The notes below the pieces were generated by a model. The model ran no database searches. It was not told where the DNA came from and saw only the letters and a list, made by a program, of their open reading frames with translations. From the NCBI GenBank assembly GCA_007116645.1, contig SKIA01000002.1, positions 1 to 5,671 of the forward strand: 5,671 nt of DNA, read 5' to 3'. Numbering within the stretch: the first letter of the stretch is position 1; each line of letters begins with the position of its first letter. Below, piece after piece: positions 1 to 5,671 of the stretch. This DNA comes from Candidatus Woesearchaeota archaeon (GTDB lineage: Archaea > Nanobdellota > Nanobdellia > Woesearchaeales > SKIA01). The position numbers and the translations under genes are program-made.

Positions 1-1
1 A

Positions 2-88
2 ACCACGTCATTTTCTTTTTTTCTAGTCTTGTTACTGATTTCCGGATTTCTTTCACGATACGTTTTTAAAACGCTGATGCGCTCATAG
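2..88 (+). CDS. C-terminal end of a membrane protein (partial, enters from left)
   Basis: A short open frame runs from the left edge to a TAG at 86-88, four bases before the next gene's ATG. It encodes 28 residues: a hydrophobic stretch (SFFLVLLLISGFL, from about residue 5) followed by a basic tail (SRYVFKTLMRS). This is the usual look of a C-terminal transmembrane helix with a positive cytoplasmic end, and resembles the end of the following VWA protein. The other plus-strand frame that is open here gives a less helix-like peptide. The body of the gene is outside the window, so no function can be given. The run of T in this region may mimic a hydrophobic helix by chance, so confidence is moderate. 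Confidence 0.45.
   Translation, partial: TTSFSFFLVLLLISGFLSRYVFKTLMRS
63..70 (+). promoter_or_regulatory. TATA box of the VWA protein gene
   Basis: TTTTTAAA begins 30 nt before the ATG at 93. This is where an archaeal TATA box would sit if transcription started at or next to the start codon. No Shine-Dalgarno sequence lies between. The box falls inside the end of the putative upstream coding region. Confidence 0.6.
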
Positions 89-92
89 GCGT

Positions 93-2330
93 ATGCGTGA
101 GGTGCTAGTAGTTATTGGGTTAATGTCTTTGTTATTCGTCGGTGCTGTGTGTACTCCTGAGCTTATGCGCCAGGAAGTATATGGCAGTTCAGAAGAGGAA
201 CTCTCGGCGCGTACCCCAAATGATTTTGCGCTCATCATTGATAAAAGCGGAAGTATGCGTGTTGGAAATCGTTTTTCTGAGGCGCAAAGCGCAGCTAAAA
301 ATTTTATCAATGAACTCTCAGGAAGCGACCGAGCAGGAATCATTGCTTTTGATAGTCGCGCTCACGTATATACTGATTTTAGCGCAAACAAGAATCATCT
401 TGAACAAACAATTGATCGCATGACCATTGGTGATTGGACGCAATACCATCAAGGACTAACTGCGGCTCGCAACATGTTTGAGACGCGATCAACTGGTGCT
501 AATCATCGTCGTATTTACATATTGATGAGCGATGGTAGGCCCGATGATAATATTAATGAACTCTTAACGCTGGTTAATGAGATAGTAAATTCTGGCTCGT
601 GTATCTATACAATTGCCTACGCTGATGATGCTTTAGAAGAGGCTCAAGAAGTCCTTGGAGATATCGCTAATCGCTCACAACAAGCCACTGGTTGCGGACA
701 GTTTTTTTCTGCTCGTGAAGACTCGTTTGATCTGCAACGCACTTACCAAACCATTTATGCTCAAGTCGCATCTGAACAAACACTCAGCGTTGATGTGCGC
801 ACCGACACAATTGATGATGTGCGCTTCTTATTAGATATCACCAGCACGGCCACTGGACAGCAATTGTCGGCGTGTTTTGCTCCTGAAAAACGTGTTGTAA
901 TCACGCAAAACCGTCGCGCTATTCGAGATATAACTACGCGCGATAATACCGTGGTATTTGATGATATGTTTCCTGGCGAGTACGATTACTTCGTGTTTGC
1001 TCGCGAAACATGTGATGGTACGTGTCTATTGACAGGGCAAGCCGAAGGGTCTTTTTTGGTTGAGACTTCTTCTCGCGCATGTACCCCTCCTTGGGATGAG
1101 CTTTCCGTATTGCTTTCTCGCAATGATTATACAGAAGTCCATATTACGTCTTCAGGATTTATTCCGCAAAGCATTCGCACGGACGGAGTAGTTATCTGGA
1201 AGAATCTTGATGAGGTTCCCCGTCAGGTTGTGAGCACGACAGGTTCGTTTCAGAGTCCTGTCTTGGAACCAGGCGAGGAGTGGCAGTACATTTTTCCTCC
1301 TGGCAGCCACGGGTATCGTGAGGCTTCAGGAACGTTTTCGGGAGTGTTGCGTCAAGAGAATGTGCAATCCTCAACGCCCGTAGATATCGTATTAGTAATC
1401 GACAACAGTGGTAGCATGGCAGGCTCTGCTATGGAGAACGCTCGCGAGGCGGCTAAGAATTTTGTTGGTGTGCTCGGGCCTCAAGATCGAGTCGCTCTTG
1501 TCGTCTTTGATCACCGAGCAACCCTTGTCCAACAACTTACCAGCGACAAGAGCCGCACTAGTGCAGCTATTGATTCTATTGTTCCCCAGGGAGGAACACT
1601 GTATATTCCCGCGCTCAGAGCAGCGGCTCAGGCTATTCGTCATAGTTCATCTAGTCGCGATCAGGCAGTAATTTTTTTGTCTGATGGCATCCCGCACGAT
1701 CTTGAGGGCGTGCCAGGTATTTTGCGTGTTATTGAACAAGACTTGCCTGATGTGTGCTTGTTTACTATTGGTTATGCAGAAGAAGGTATCGAGGCTATTG
1801 AGACGCTTAACACCATGGGACAGTTTTCTTCGTCAATCACTGGGTGCGGAAGTTTTTTTTATGCATCTAATGATAAAGAAGAGCTCGGTCGAGTTCTCGG
1901 AGAAGTATATGCGCAAACCCAAGAGCCACGCTTAGAAGTGTTCGACCTCGCTATTGATGACCAAGGCAGCGGCGAGTTTGTGTTGTCAGCAAAGGTGCGC
2001 TCGCAAGAAAACGGTGCTCGCCTTCCTTCTGAGTCAGCGTTTGGCTGCATTCCTGTCGCAACTGTTCGCGCTGTGTTTGGCAACAAGGAGTTTCCAATGC
2101 GATTTGATGGCGAGCAATACGTAGGTCGTGTTGAGCTTCCAGCAGGGCGTCATGTCGGATATGTTACTGCTCGCTTATCCGCGTTTGATAGTCCTGCTCA
2201 GGCAACGTTTGGGTTTTCTCGTGCAGAAGTTGTTGTGCCTCGTGGCACGCAGTGGTATCTGTGGTTGTTGCTCTCTTTGGGTATAGTTGCTATCGCGTAT
2301 CTTTTTATGCACAGACCCACTCGCCATTAG
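93..2330 (+). CDS. Membrane-anchored surface protein with two VWA domains and a degenerate cupredoxin-like domain
   Basis: This is a 745-aa protein. An N-terminal hydrophobic segment (about residues 4-19) looks like a signal peptide. VWA domain 1 (about 44-226) has a full MIDAS: DKSGS at 50-54, T116, and D147 in SDG. VWA domain 2 (about 430-608) also has one: DNSGS at 437-441, T502 and D531. Between them lie a beta-rich region (about 230-325, with C307 and C311) and a cupredoxin-like segment (about 347-419, GFIP, VIWKN, then LEPGEEW and PPGSHGY). In the last of these the expected His is R377, and the usual Cys/His/Met ligands are absent. A second beta-rich region (about 612-712) precedes a C-terminal transmembrane helix (about 721-738) and a short basic tail. 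Most of the chain should face outside. Intact MIDAS sites imply metal-dependent protein binding; the partner is unknown. ATG 93 is the first in-frame start after a stop and lies 30 nt from a TATA box. Confidence 0.88.
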   Translation: MREVLVVIGLMSLLFVGAVCTPELMRQEVYGSSEEELSARTPNDFALIIDKSGSMRVGNRFSEAQSAAKNFINELSGSDRAGIIAFDSRAHVYTDFSANKNHLEQTIDRMTIGDWTQYHQGLTAARNMFETRSTGANHRRIYILMSDGRPDDNINELLTLVNEIVNSGSCIYTIAYADDALEEAQEVLGDIANRSQQATGCGQFFSAREDSFDLQRTYQTIYAQVASEQTLSVDVRTDTIDDVRFLLDITSTATGQQLSACFAPEKRVVITQNRRAIRDITTRDNTVVFDDMFPGEYDYFVFARETCDGTCLLTGQAEGSFLVETSSRACTPPWDELSVLLSRNDYTEVHITSSGFIPQSIRTDGVVIWKNLDEVPRQVVSTTGSFQSPVLEPGEEWQYIFPPGSHGYREASGTFSGVLRQENVQSSTPVDIVLVIDNSGSMAGSAMENAREAAKNFVGVLGPQDRVALVVFDHRATLVQQLTSDKSRTSAAIDSIVPQGGTLYIPALRAAAQAIRHSSSSRDQAVIFLSDGIPHDLEGVPGILRVIEQDLPDVCLFTIGYAEEGIEAIETLNTMGQFSSSITGCGSFFYASNDKEELGRVLGEVYAQTQEPRLEVFDLAIDDQGSGEFVLSAKVRSQENGARLPSESAFGCIPVATVRAVFGNKEFPMRFDGEQYVGRVELPAGRHVGYVTARLSAFDSPAQATFGFSRAEVVVPRGTQWYLWLLLSLGIVAIAYLFMHRPTRH
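2302..2308 (+). promoter_or_regulatory. TATA-like box of the helicase-domain gene
   Basis: TTTTTAT begins 30 nt before the ATG at 2332. It lies inside the codons for the C-terminal membrane helix and tail of the VWA protein. The spacing matches the other boxes in the window and supports the start at 2332 over an in-frame ATG at 2287, which would overlap the VWA gene. Confidence 0.5.
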
Positions 2331-2331
2331 T

Positions 2332-2973
2332 ATGTTACCTGATTTTGCTTCGGAATATCTTGATCGTCTTGGTATTCCTTCTTTGCGTCCTGCTCAAGAA
2401 AAAGCGGTTGCTGCAGGCCTTCTTGATGGAGTAAGCGTATTAGTGTGTTCTCCTACTGCCTCTGGTAAAACACTCATTGCGGAGCTTGCGTTTTTGCGTT
2501 CTTTGAAAGAAAAAAAGATGGCTGTCTATGTTGTGCCACTAAAAGCATTGGCTTCTGAGAAGCTGCGTCAGTTTTCTTCTCGCAACACGTTTTCTGTGGG
2601 TATTGCTGTTGGTGATTTAGATGAGCGAGACAGCAACCTTGGCCAGTATGATGTGTTGGTTGCGACTGCTGAAAAACTGGATTCTTTATTGCGCCACCAC
2701 GCTCCATGGACCAGTCGTATTGGTGTTGTAGTGGTTGATGAAATTCATTTACTTAATGATCCTTCTCGCGGACCTACTTTAGAGATTTTGCTGACGATGC
2801 TTCGTCGCTTGGTCCGTCCACAGCTTGTTGGTTTGTCAGCAACGATTGGCAATCCTGAGGAGCTTTCTGAATGGCTTGGCGCTACCTTGGTTACTGATGA
2901 TTGGCGTCCTGTGCGTCTTGATAAGGGCGTCTTGGTTGATGGGCAAGTTCGCTTTCCAGACAAACCTTTTTAA
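2332..2973 (+). CDS. Stand-alone RecA1 domain of a Hel308/Ski2-type helicase
   Basis: This 213-aa protein carries all the motifs of the first RecA-like domain of a superfamily 2 DNA/RNA helicase. In order they are RPAQ (19-22), Walker A PTASGKT (41-47), motif Ia VPLKALASEK (68-77), motif Ib ATAEKLDSLL (111-120), Walker B DEIH (136-139) and motif III SATIGN (169-174). It ends just after WRPVRLDKGV, the strand that in Hel308 leads into the second RecA domain. RecA2 (motifs IV-VI), the winged helix and the ratchet domain are all missing; full Hel308 is about 700 aa. ATP binding looks intact, but unwinding normally needs both RecA domains. Either the second half is encoded elsewhere (a split gene), or this is a truncated relic, or a new single-domain ATPase. 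The start is one base after the VWA stop, and the stop TAA is part of the proS TATA box. The in-frame start at 2287 is less likely. Confidence 0.85.
   Translation: MLPDFASEYLDRLGIPSLRPAQEKAVAAGLLDGVSVLVCSPTASGKTLIAELAFLRSLKEKKMAVYVVPLKALASEKLRQFSSRNTFSVGIAVGDLDERDSNLGQYDVLVATAEKLDSLLRHHAPWTSRIGVVVVDEIHLLNDPSRGPTLEILLTMLRRLVRPQLVGLSATIGNPEELSEWLGATLVTDDWRPVRLDKGVLVDGQVRFPDKPF
2967..2973 (+). promoter_or_regulatory. TATA box of proS
   Basis: TTTTTAA begins 30 nt before the proS ATG at 2997. Its last three bases are the TAA stop codon of the preceding helicase-domain gene, so the two signals share sequence. No Shine-Dalgarno sequence precedes the ATG; the gap is pyrimidine-rich. Confidence 0.6.
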
Positions 2974-2996
2974 GCACTCATCTCCCCTCTTACGGT

Positions 2997-4421
2997 ATGA
3001 GTAAGGATTTGGGCGTTACTGCTGAAAAACAAGATGCGTTTTCTGAGTGGTATACACAAACAATTGTGAAAGCAGAGCTTATCGAATACACTGATGTTTC
3101 TGGATGTATTGTGTATCGTCCCGCAAGTTTTGCGATGTGGGAAGCTGTGCAAGCATTTTTGGATGCTGAATTCAAAAAGCTTGGCGTGCAAAATGCGTAT
3201 TTTCCTTCTCTTATCACTGAATCTTTACTGAACAAAGAAGCGTCTCACATAGAAGGCTTTGCTCCTGAAGTTGCCTGGGTGACTCACGGCGGTAAGAGTG
3301 AGTTGTCTGAGCGCCTTGCTATTCGTCCTACTTCTGAGACGGTTATGTACGCTGCTTTTTCTAAGTGGATTCGCAGTCATCGCGACCTGCCTTTGTTGCT
3401 GAATCAGTGGACAAATGTTGTTCGTTGGGAATTCAAACACCCCACGCCGTTCTTGCGTGGTCGAGAGTTTTTGTGGCAAGAAGGACACACTGCTCACGCC
3501 AACAAAGAAGATGCGGAAAAAGAAGCGCAAATCATTCTTGATATTTACAAGCGTTGCTACGAAGAGTTGTTGGCAGTTCCTGTTCTTTCAGGTCGTAAAA
3601 GCGAGAAAGAAAAATTTGCTGGCGCTGACTACTCATTATCTTTAGAAGCACTCTTTCCTAATGGAAAAGCCATTCAAGCATGCACCTCACATCATCTTGG
3701 ACAAAACTTTTCTCGCGCGTTTGACATCTCGTTTCAAGACGTTTCGGGAAAAAAAGAGTTTGCTTGGCAAAACAGCTGGGGCTTTACTACTCGCTCACTG
3801 GGCGTTATGATTGGCGTTCACGGTGATGATAAAGGGTTAGTTTTGCCTCCGCGCATCGCTCCTATCAAGGTCGTTGTTGTTCCAATTACGTTTTCAAAAA
3901 AACCTGAAGTATCAGCTGAAGTTGTCTCTTTGGCCAAAAAACTATGTGATGAGAACGGATGGCATCTTGATGACCGCGACCATCACAGTCCTGGTTATCG
4001 CTTTGCGGAGTGGGAGCTTAAAGGAGTTCCTGTTCGTTTAGAGATTGGTCCTCGCGACTTAGAAAAAAAAGTTGTTGTGGTGAGTCGTCGCGATCAAGAC
4101 GGCAAAGAAGAAATTGCTGTCGACAACATCAGTAGCCACGTTGAAACTCTTTTGGAAGAAATTCAATCAGGCTTATTTTTACGTGCTAAACAAAAGCTTG
4201 ACTCCTCCGTAGTCGATGTGTCATCTCTTGATCAGCTCAAAGAAGTTGTTTTTTCTGGTAAGCTTGCCCGCGCTCCTTGGTGTGGTTCTGAAGAATCAGA
4301 AGAAGAGATCAAGAAAGTTACTGGTGCTAAGAGCCTGAACATGCAAGGTCCTACGTCTGATAAGTGCTTTGTTACCGGACAAAAAGCGCAAGGCGTGTTC
4401 GTGTTTGGTCGCAGCTACTAA
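2997..4421 (+). CDS. proS: Prolyl-tRNA synthetase, archaeal/eukaryotic type
   Basis: This 474-aa class II aminoacyl-tRNA synthetase charges tRNA-Pro with proline in the cytoplasm. It is full length for the short archaeal type, which has no bacterial editing insertion. Family landmarks appear in order: SGCIVYRPASFAMWE (motif 1 region), EGFAPEVAWVTHGG, RPTSET, NQWTNVVRWEFK followed by FLRGREFLWQEGHTAHA (motif 2), SHHLGQNF, and GVHGDDKGLVLPPRIAP (motif 3). The anticodon-binding domain follows (KVVVVPITF onward, including GYRFAEWELKGVPVRLEIGPRD). The C-terminal domain ends in the family-typical Tyr (GRSY). The usual four Cys of its zinc site are reduced to two: C429 and C457 remain, while S434 and T460 occupy the CX4C and CX2C partner positions. 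The start is fixed by the TATA box 30 nt upstream and by the lack of an earlier in-frame start. Confidence 0.97.
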   Translation: MSKDLGVTAEKQDAFSEWYTQTIVKAELIEYTDVSGCIVYRPASFAMWEAVQAFLDAEFKKLGVQNAYFPSLITESLLNKEASHIEGFAPEVAWVTHGGKSELSERLAIRPTSETVMYAAFSKWIRSHRDLPLLLNQWTNVVRWEFKHPTPFLRGREFLWQEGHTAHANKEDAEKEAQIILDIYKRCYEELLAVPVLSGRKSEKEKFAGADYSLSLEALFPNGKAIQACTSHHLGQNFSRAFDISFQDVSGKKEFAWQNSWGFTTRSLGVMIGVHGDDKGLVLPPRIAPIKVVVVPITFSKKPEVSAEVVSLAKKLCDENGWHLDDRDHHSPGYRFAEWELKGVPVRLEIGPRDLEKKVVVVSRRDQDGKEEIAVDNISSHVETLLEEIQSGLFLRAKQKLDSSVVDVSSLDQLKEVVFSGKLARAPWCGSEESEEEIKKVTGAKSLNMQGPTSDKCFVTGQKAQGVFVFGRSY

Positions 4422-4424
4422 GCC

Positions 4425-4431
4425 TTATATA
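4425..4431 (+). promoter_or_regulatory. TATA box of the 155-aa hypothetical gene
   Basis: TTATATA begins 29 nt before the ATG at 4454, three bases after the proS stop codon. It is the closest of the five to a classic TATA box. Its spacing selects ATG 4454 over an in-frame ATG at 4364 that would overlap the end of proS. Confidence 0.65.
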
Positions 4432-4453
4432 CCCCTTCTTTGTTTCCGTGCAA

Positions 4454-4921
4454 ATGTCGCGCGTATTCACTCATGCATACATCTTGCCCGTAATTGATTC
4501 TTCAGTGCACGTGCTTGATGAGTCAGGCACAGGAGTCGCTCTTGGACCGTATCCTGTTTGTCCTCTTCCTGTATCACAACTGATTACGCAATTGTCTTCG
4601 CTTGCATTGTTAGAAGTGTTTGGTGAAGAGTATACACGCAAGGATGGAGATTTGGTTGCCAAGAGAAGTTTTCTTACAGTTCATCTTGAAAACCCCAATA
4701 GTGCGTTGATGTTTGCGCATCTTCCCTTTCTTTCGCAAGATGTTGTCGTTCCTGTACACGCAGTCCCTTACATTAATGCAGATGTGGCAATTGCTGCTCG
4801 GCAAATAGCTCGCATAAAACAACACAGAGGACTGTACGACCAGATTTCTCTTTCTCAGCCAGGAATTCACAGTTTTGATCTCGAGTCTTTAGAGCGCAAG
4901 CTATTGCAGTATAATCCATAG
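4454..4921 (+). CDS. Hypothetical protein, 155 aa
   Basis: I do not recognise this family. The product starts MSRVFTHAYILP and has no signal peptide, clear membrane helix, cysteine cluster or nucleotide-binding motif, so it is probably cytoplasmic. It alternates short beta-like stretches (AYILPVI, SFLTVHLE, DVVVPVHAVPYI) with helices (PVSQLITQLSSLALLEVFG, and the C-terminal LESLERKLLQY). The start at 4454 is chosen because a TATA box lies 29 nt upstream. An earlier in-frame ATG at 4364 would overlap proS by about 60 bases and add a peptide that only shadows the proS tail. The next gene starts 32 bases after its stop. A short stretch (EVFG, then KR, then FLTVHLE) loosely resembles EVFG/LKR/FTVSLED in that next gene, too weak to claim homology. 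Confidence 0.8.
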   Translation: MSRVFTHAYILPVIDSSVHVLDESGTGVALGPYPVCPLPVSQLITQLSSLALLEVFGEEYTRKDGDLVAKRSFLTVHLENPNSALMFAHLPFLSQDVVVPVHAVPYINADVAIAARQIARIKQHRGLYDQISLSQPGIHSFDLESLERKLLQYNP

Positions 4922-4924
4922 CGC

Positions 4925-4931
4925 TTTTAAA
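4925..4931 (+). promoter_or_regulatory. TATA box of the last plus-strand gene
   Basis: TTTTAAA begins 29 nt before the ATG at 4954 and four bases after the preceding stop codon. The spacing equals that of the other genes. It is the main reason for thinking the downstream gene really starts at 4954 rather than at the GTG at 5027, which has no such box. Confidence 0.5.
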
Positions 4932-4953
4932 TGAATCTGAGTTCTTGCCATTC

Positions 4954-5463
4954 ATGAATAACAACAGCACTGCTCACAGACCGCTCGCCCGATCAGCGTC
5001 ATTTACGCACCGTAGAAGTATTTGGTGTGCAAAGAGGGAATTTGTGGTTGAAAAGAAATCCTGTTCCTGGTCCGTTTACTGTCTCGTTAGAAGACCGAAC
5101 TGATGTCGGGCCGATCAAGACAGTAGTTCCTCTATTATTCTTTGAGGATCTGTATGGAGTAGTGCCTGATTCTGTAAAAACAGCTATTGCTCAAGCGAGT
5201 TCTGCTTTTTTGCGCTCTGAAACAGATGAAGATACATTGTATGTATTGATGAATATTGATGCTGATCCTCTGCCAAATCGCTATGTTTCATTAGACACTC
5301 TCGCAAGCAATGCTGCTATTAGTCCTTCAGTTCGCGCTATGGGTCTCGTCTTTCATGGATCTTAGGCAATGAGAATTTTTATGCAGTTGCAAGACAGCAA
5401 CAGCTTGAAAGATTCTCTACTGATCACCTCAATAAAGTTGCTGAGTACGCAGCGAAGAGATAA
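4954..5463 (+). pseudogene. Hypothetical gene interrupted by two compensating frameshifts
   Basis: The promoter-supported ATG at 4954 opens MNNNS and then reads into an unlikely sequence that stops near 5100. The convincing protein is in the next frame. It is open from 4958, right after a TGA at 4955, and reads TALLTDRSPDQRHLRTVEVFG on into the core, up to a TAG at 5363. Past that stop, the first frame resumes a protein-like sequence (LGNENFYAVARQQQLERFS, then TDHLNKVAEYAAKR) ending at TAA 5461-5463, directly against the stop of the convergent gene. A +1 shift at about 4963-4980 and a -1 shift at about 5323-5362 would join these into one protein of about 169 aa. No slippery heptamer is visible at the second site. 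Sequencing or assembly errors, or real decay, are the simplest causes; the joined model is inference. Confidence 0.5.
5027..5365 (+). CDS. Hypothetical protein, intact core frame (112 aa from GTG)
   Basis: This is the part of the interrupted gene that can be translated without assuming a frameshift, if the GTG at 5027 is used. The frame itself is open further upstream, to 4958, without an ATG. The core holds beta-like segments (GNLWLKR, PFTVSLED, TVVPLLFFEDLYGVV, TLYVLMNIDAD) and ends YVSLDTLASNAAISPSVRAM. The general pattern (a VFGVxxGxLWLKR strand, then a late YVSLDxL) recalls the texture of Nudix proteins. However, no Nudix box (GX5EX7REUXEEXGU) is present, so I do not assign that family. 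The GTG has neither a TATA box nor a Shine-Dalgarno sequence at a sensible distance, so this start is probably not the true one. Confidence 0.55.
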   Translation: MQRGNLWLKRNPVPGPFTVSLEDRTDVGPIKTVVPLLFFEDLYGVVPDSVKTAIAQASSAFLRSETDEDTLYVLMNIDADPLPNRYVSLDTLASNAAISPSVRAMGLVFHGS

Positions 5464-5671
5464 TTACTCAGTAAGGGTTGTTGACAGAATTCCGTTTTGA
5501 TACAACAAGCTTCTGATATCTTCTTGGATTATTGCTGCTATTTCTTCTACTGATTGAGTGGCGTCTATGCGCAGCACTCTTGGGTCTTTGCTGATCGCTT
5601 CGTAGCCGTTTCTTACTCGTTCAAAGTATGTGTGTGCTCTGCTTTCGATACGGTCTTTTTCCATCCCGAAT
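5464..5671 (-). CDS. tmk: Thymidylate kinase, C-terminal part (runs off right edge)
   Basis: The minus strand encodes at least 68 residues, entering from the right edge and ending at 5464. The sequence EKDRIESR, then YFERVRNGY, then RVLRIDATQSVEEIAAII follows the C-terminal part of dTMP kinase. The family pattern there is DR.E following the lid region, F..VR.GY, and a late IDA...V...I helix. The enzyme phosphorylates dTMP to dTDP in dTTP synthesis. The P-loop and most of the lid lie outside the window. The Met at 5662-5664 is internal rather than the start, because the frame stays open to the edge and the protein would otherwise lack its ATP-binding half. Its stop codon touches that of the convergent gene with no spacer. 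Confidence 0.82.
   Translation of the reverse strand, partial: FGMEKDRIESRAHTYFERVRNGYEAISKDPRVLRIDATQSVEEIAAIIQEDIRSLLYQNGILSTTLTE

Noticed and set aside
11..24. T-rich run as a transcription terminator
   Set aside because: It lies within the open frame of a probable membrane helix rich in Phe and Leu codons, which explains the T run as well as a terminator would.
135..152. Lipoprotein signal (Cys20 after the N-terminal hydrophobic stretch)
   Set aside because: The residues before the Cys (V-G-A-V-C) do not fit a lipobox well, and the protein already has a C-terminal membrane anchor.
1192..2086. Open frames of 60 to 90 codons on the other strand or in other frames inside the VWA gene
   Set aside because: They have no protein-like composition, known motif or promoter, and lie fully within a well-supported gene.
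2287..2331. Earlier in-frame ATG for the helicase-domain gene
   Set aside because: It would overlap the VWA gene by 44 bases and adds 15 residues not expected before the helicase core. The ATG at 2332 has a TATA-like box at the window's usual distance.
4364..4453. Earlier in-frame ATG for the 155-aa protein
   Set aside because: It overlaps the proS end, and the added 30 residues are an out-of-frame reading of proS. The TATA box at 4425 points to 4454.
5323..5365. Programmed -1 frameshift site
   Set aside because: No X XXY YYZ slippery heptamer is visible in the overlap of the two frames, and no strong stem-loop was noticed just downstream. An indel is simpler.
5027..5365. Assignment as a Nudix hydrolase
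   Set aside because: The start and end resemble Nudix strands, but the diagnostic Nudix box is missing.
1..5671. CRISPR array, tRNA/rRNA, insertion sequence or long DNA repeat
   Set aside because: No regularly spaced repeats, tRNA-like folds, transposase or terminal inverted repeats were seen on reading; coding regions fill nearly all of the window.

Overview
The window looks archaeal. The prolyl-tRNA synthetase is of the archaeal/eukaryotic type, with a C-terminal Zn-like tail ending in Tyr. The helicase module is Hel308/Ski2-like. Five genes in a row have a TTTTTAA- or TTATATA-type TATA box whose first base lies 29 or 30 nt before the ATG, with no Shine-Dalgarno sequence between. That geometry is typical of archaeal leaderless transcripts. 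Very tight packing, a one-domain helicase gene and several unrecognised small proteins would suit a reduced-genome (DPANN-like) archaeon, but that placement is inference.

Layout, left to right. (1) 2-88 +: the probable C-terminal transmembrane end of a gene entering from the left. (2) 93-2330 +: a 745-aa exported, membrane-anchored protein with two VWA domains, both with complete MIDAS motifs, and a cupredoxin-like domain between them that has lost its copper ligands. (3) 2332-2973 +: a 213-aa protein holding only the first RecA domain of a Hel308/Ski2-type helicase; its stop codon is part of the next gene's TATA box. (4) 2997-4421 +: complete prolyl-tRNA synthetase (proS). (5) 4454-4921 +: a 155-aa protein I do not recognise. 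(6) 4954-5463 +: a second unrecognised protein whose reading frame appears interrupted twice, by a +1 shift near the start and a -1 shift near the end. (7) 5464-5671 -: the C-terminal end of a thymidylate kinase running off the right edge. Its stop codon abuts the stop of gene 6 (TAA|TTA).

The genes do not form an obvious single pathway. ProRS and dTMP kinase are housekeeping, the VWA protein faces outward, and the helicase module concerns nucleic acids. Each plus-strand gene seems to have its own promoter, often inside the end of the gene before it, so this is better read as a string of single-gene units than as one operon. No tRNA, rRNA, CRISPR array, insertion sequence or long DNA repeat was seen, and no stretch over 300 bases lacks a gene.
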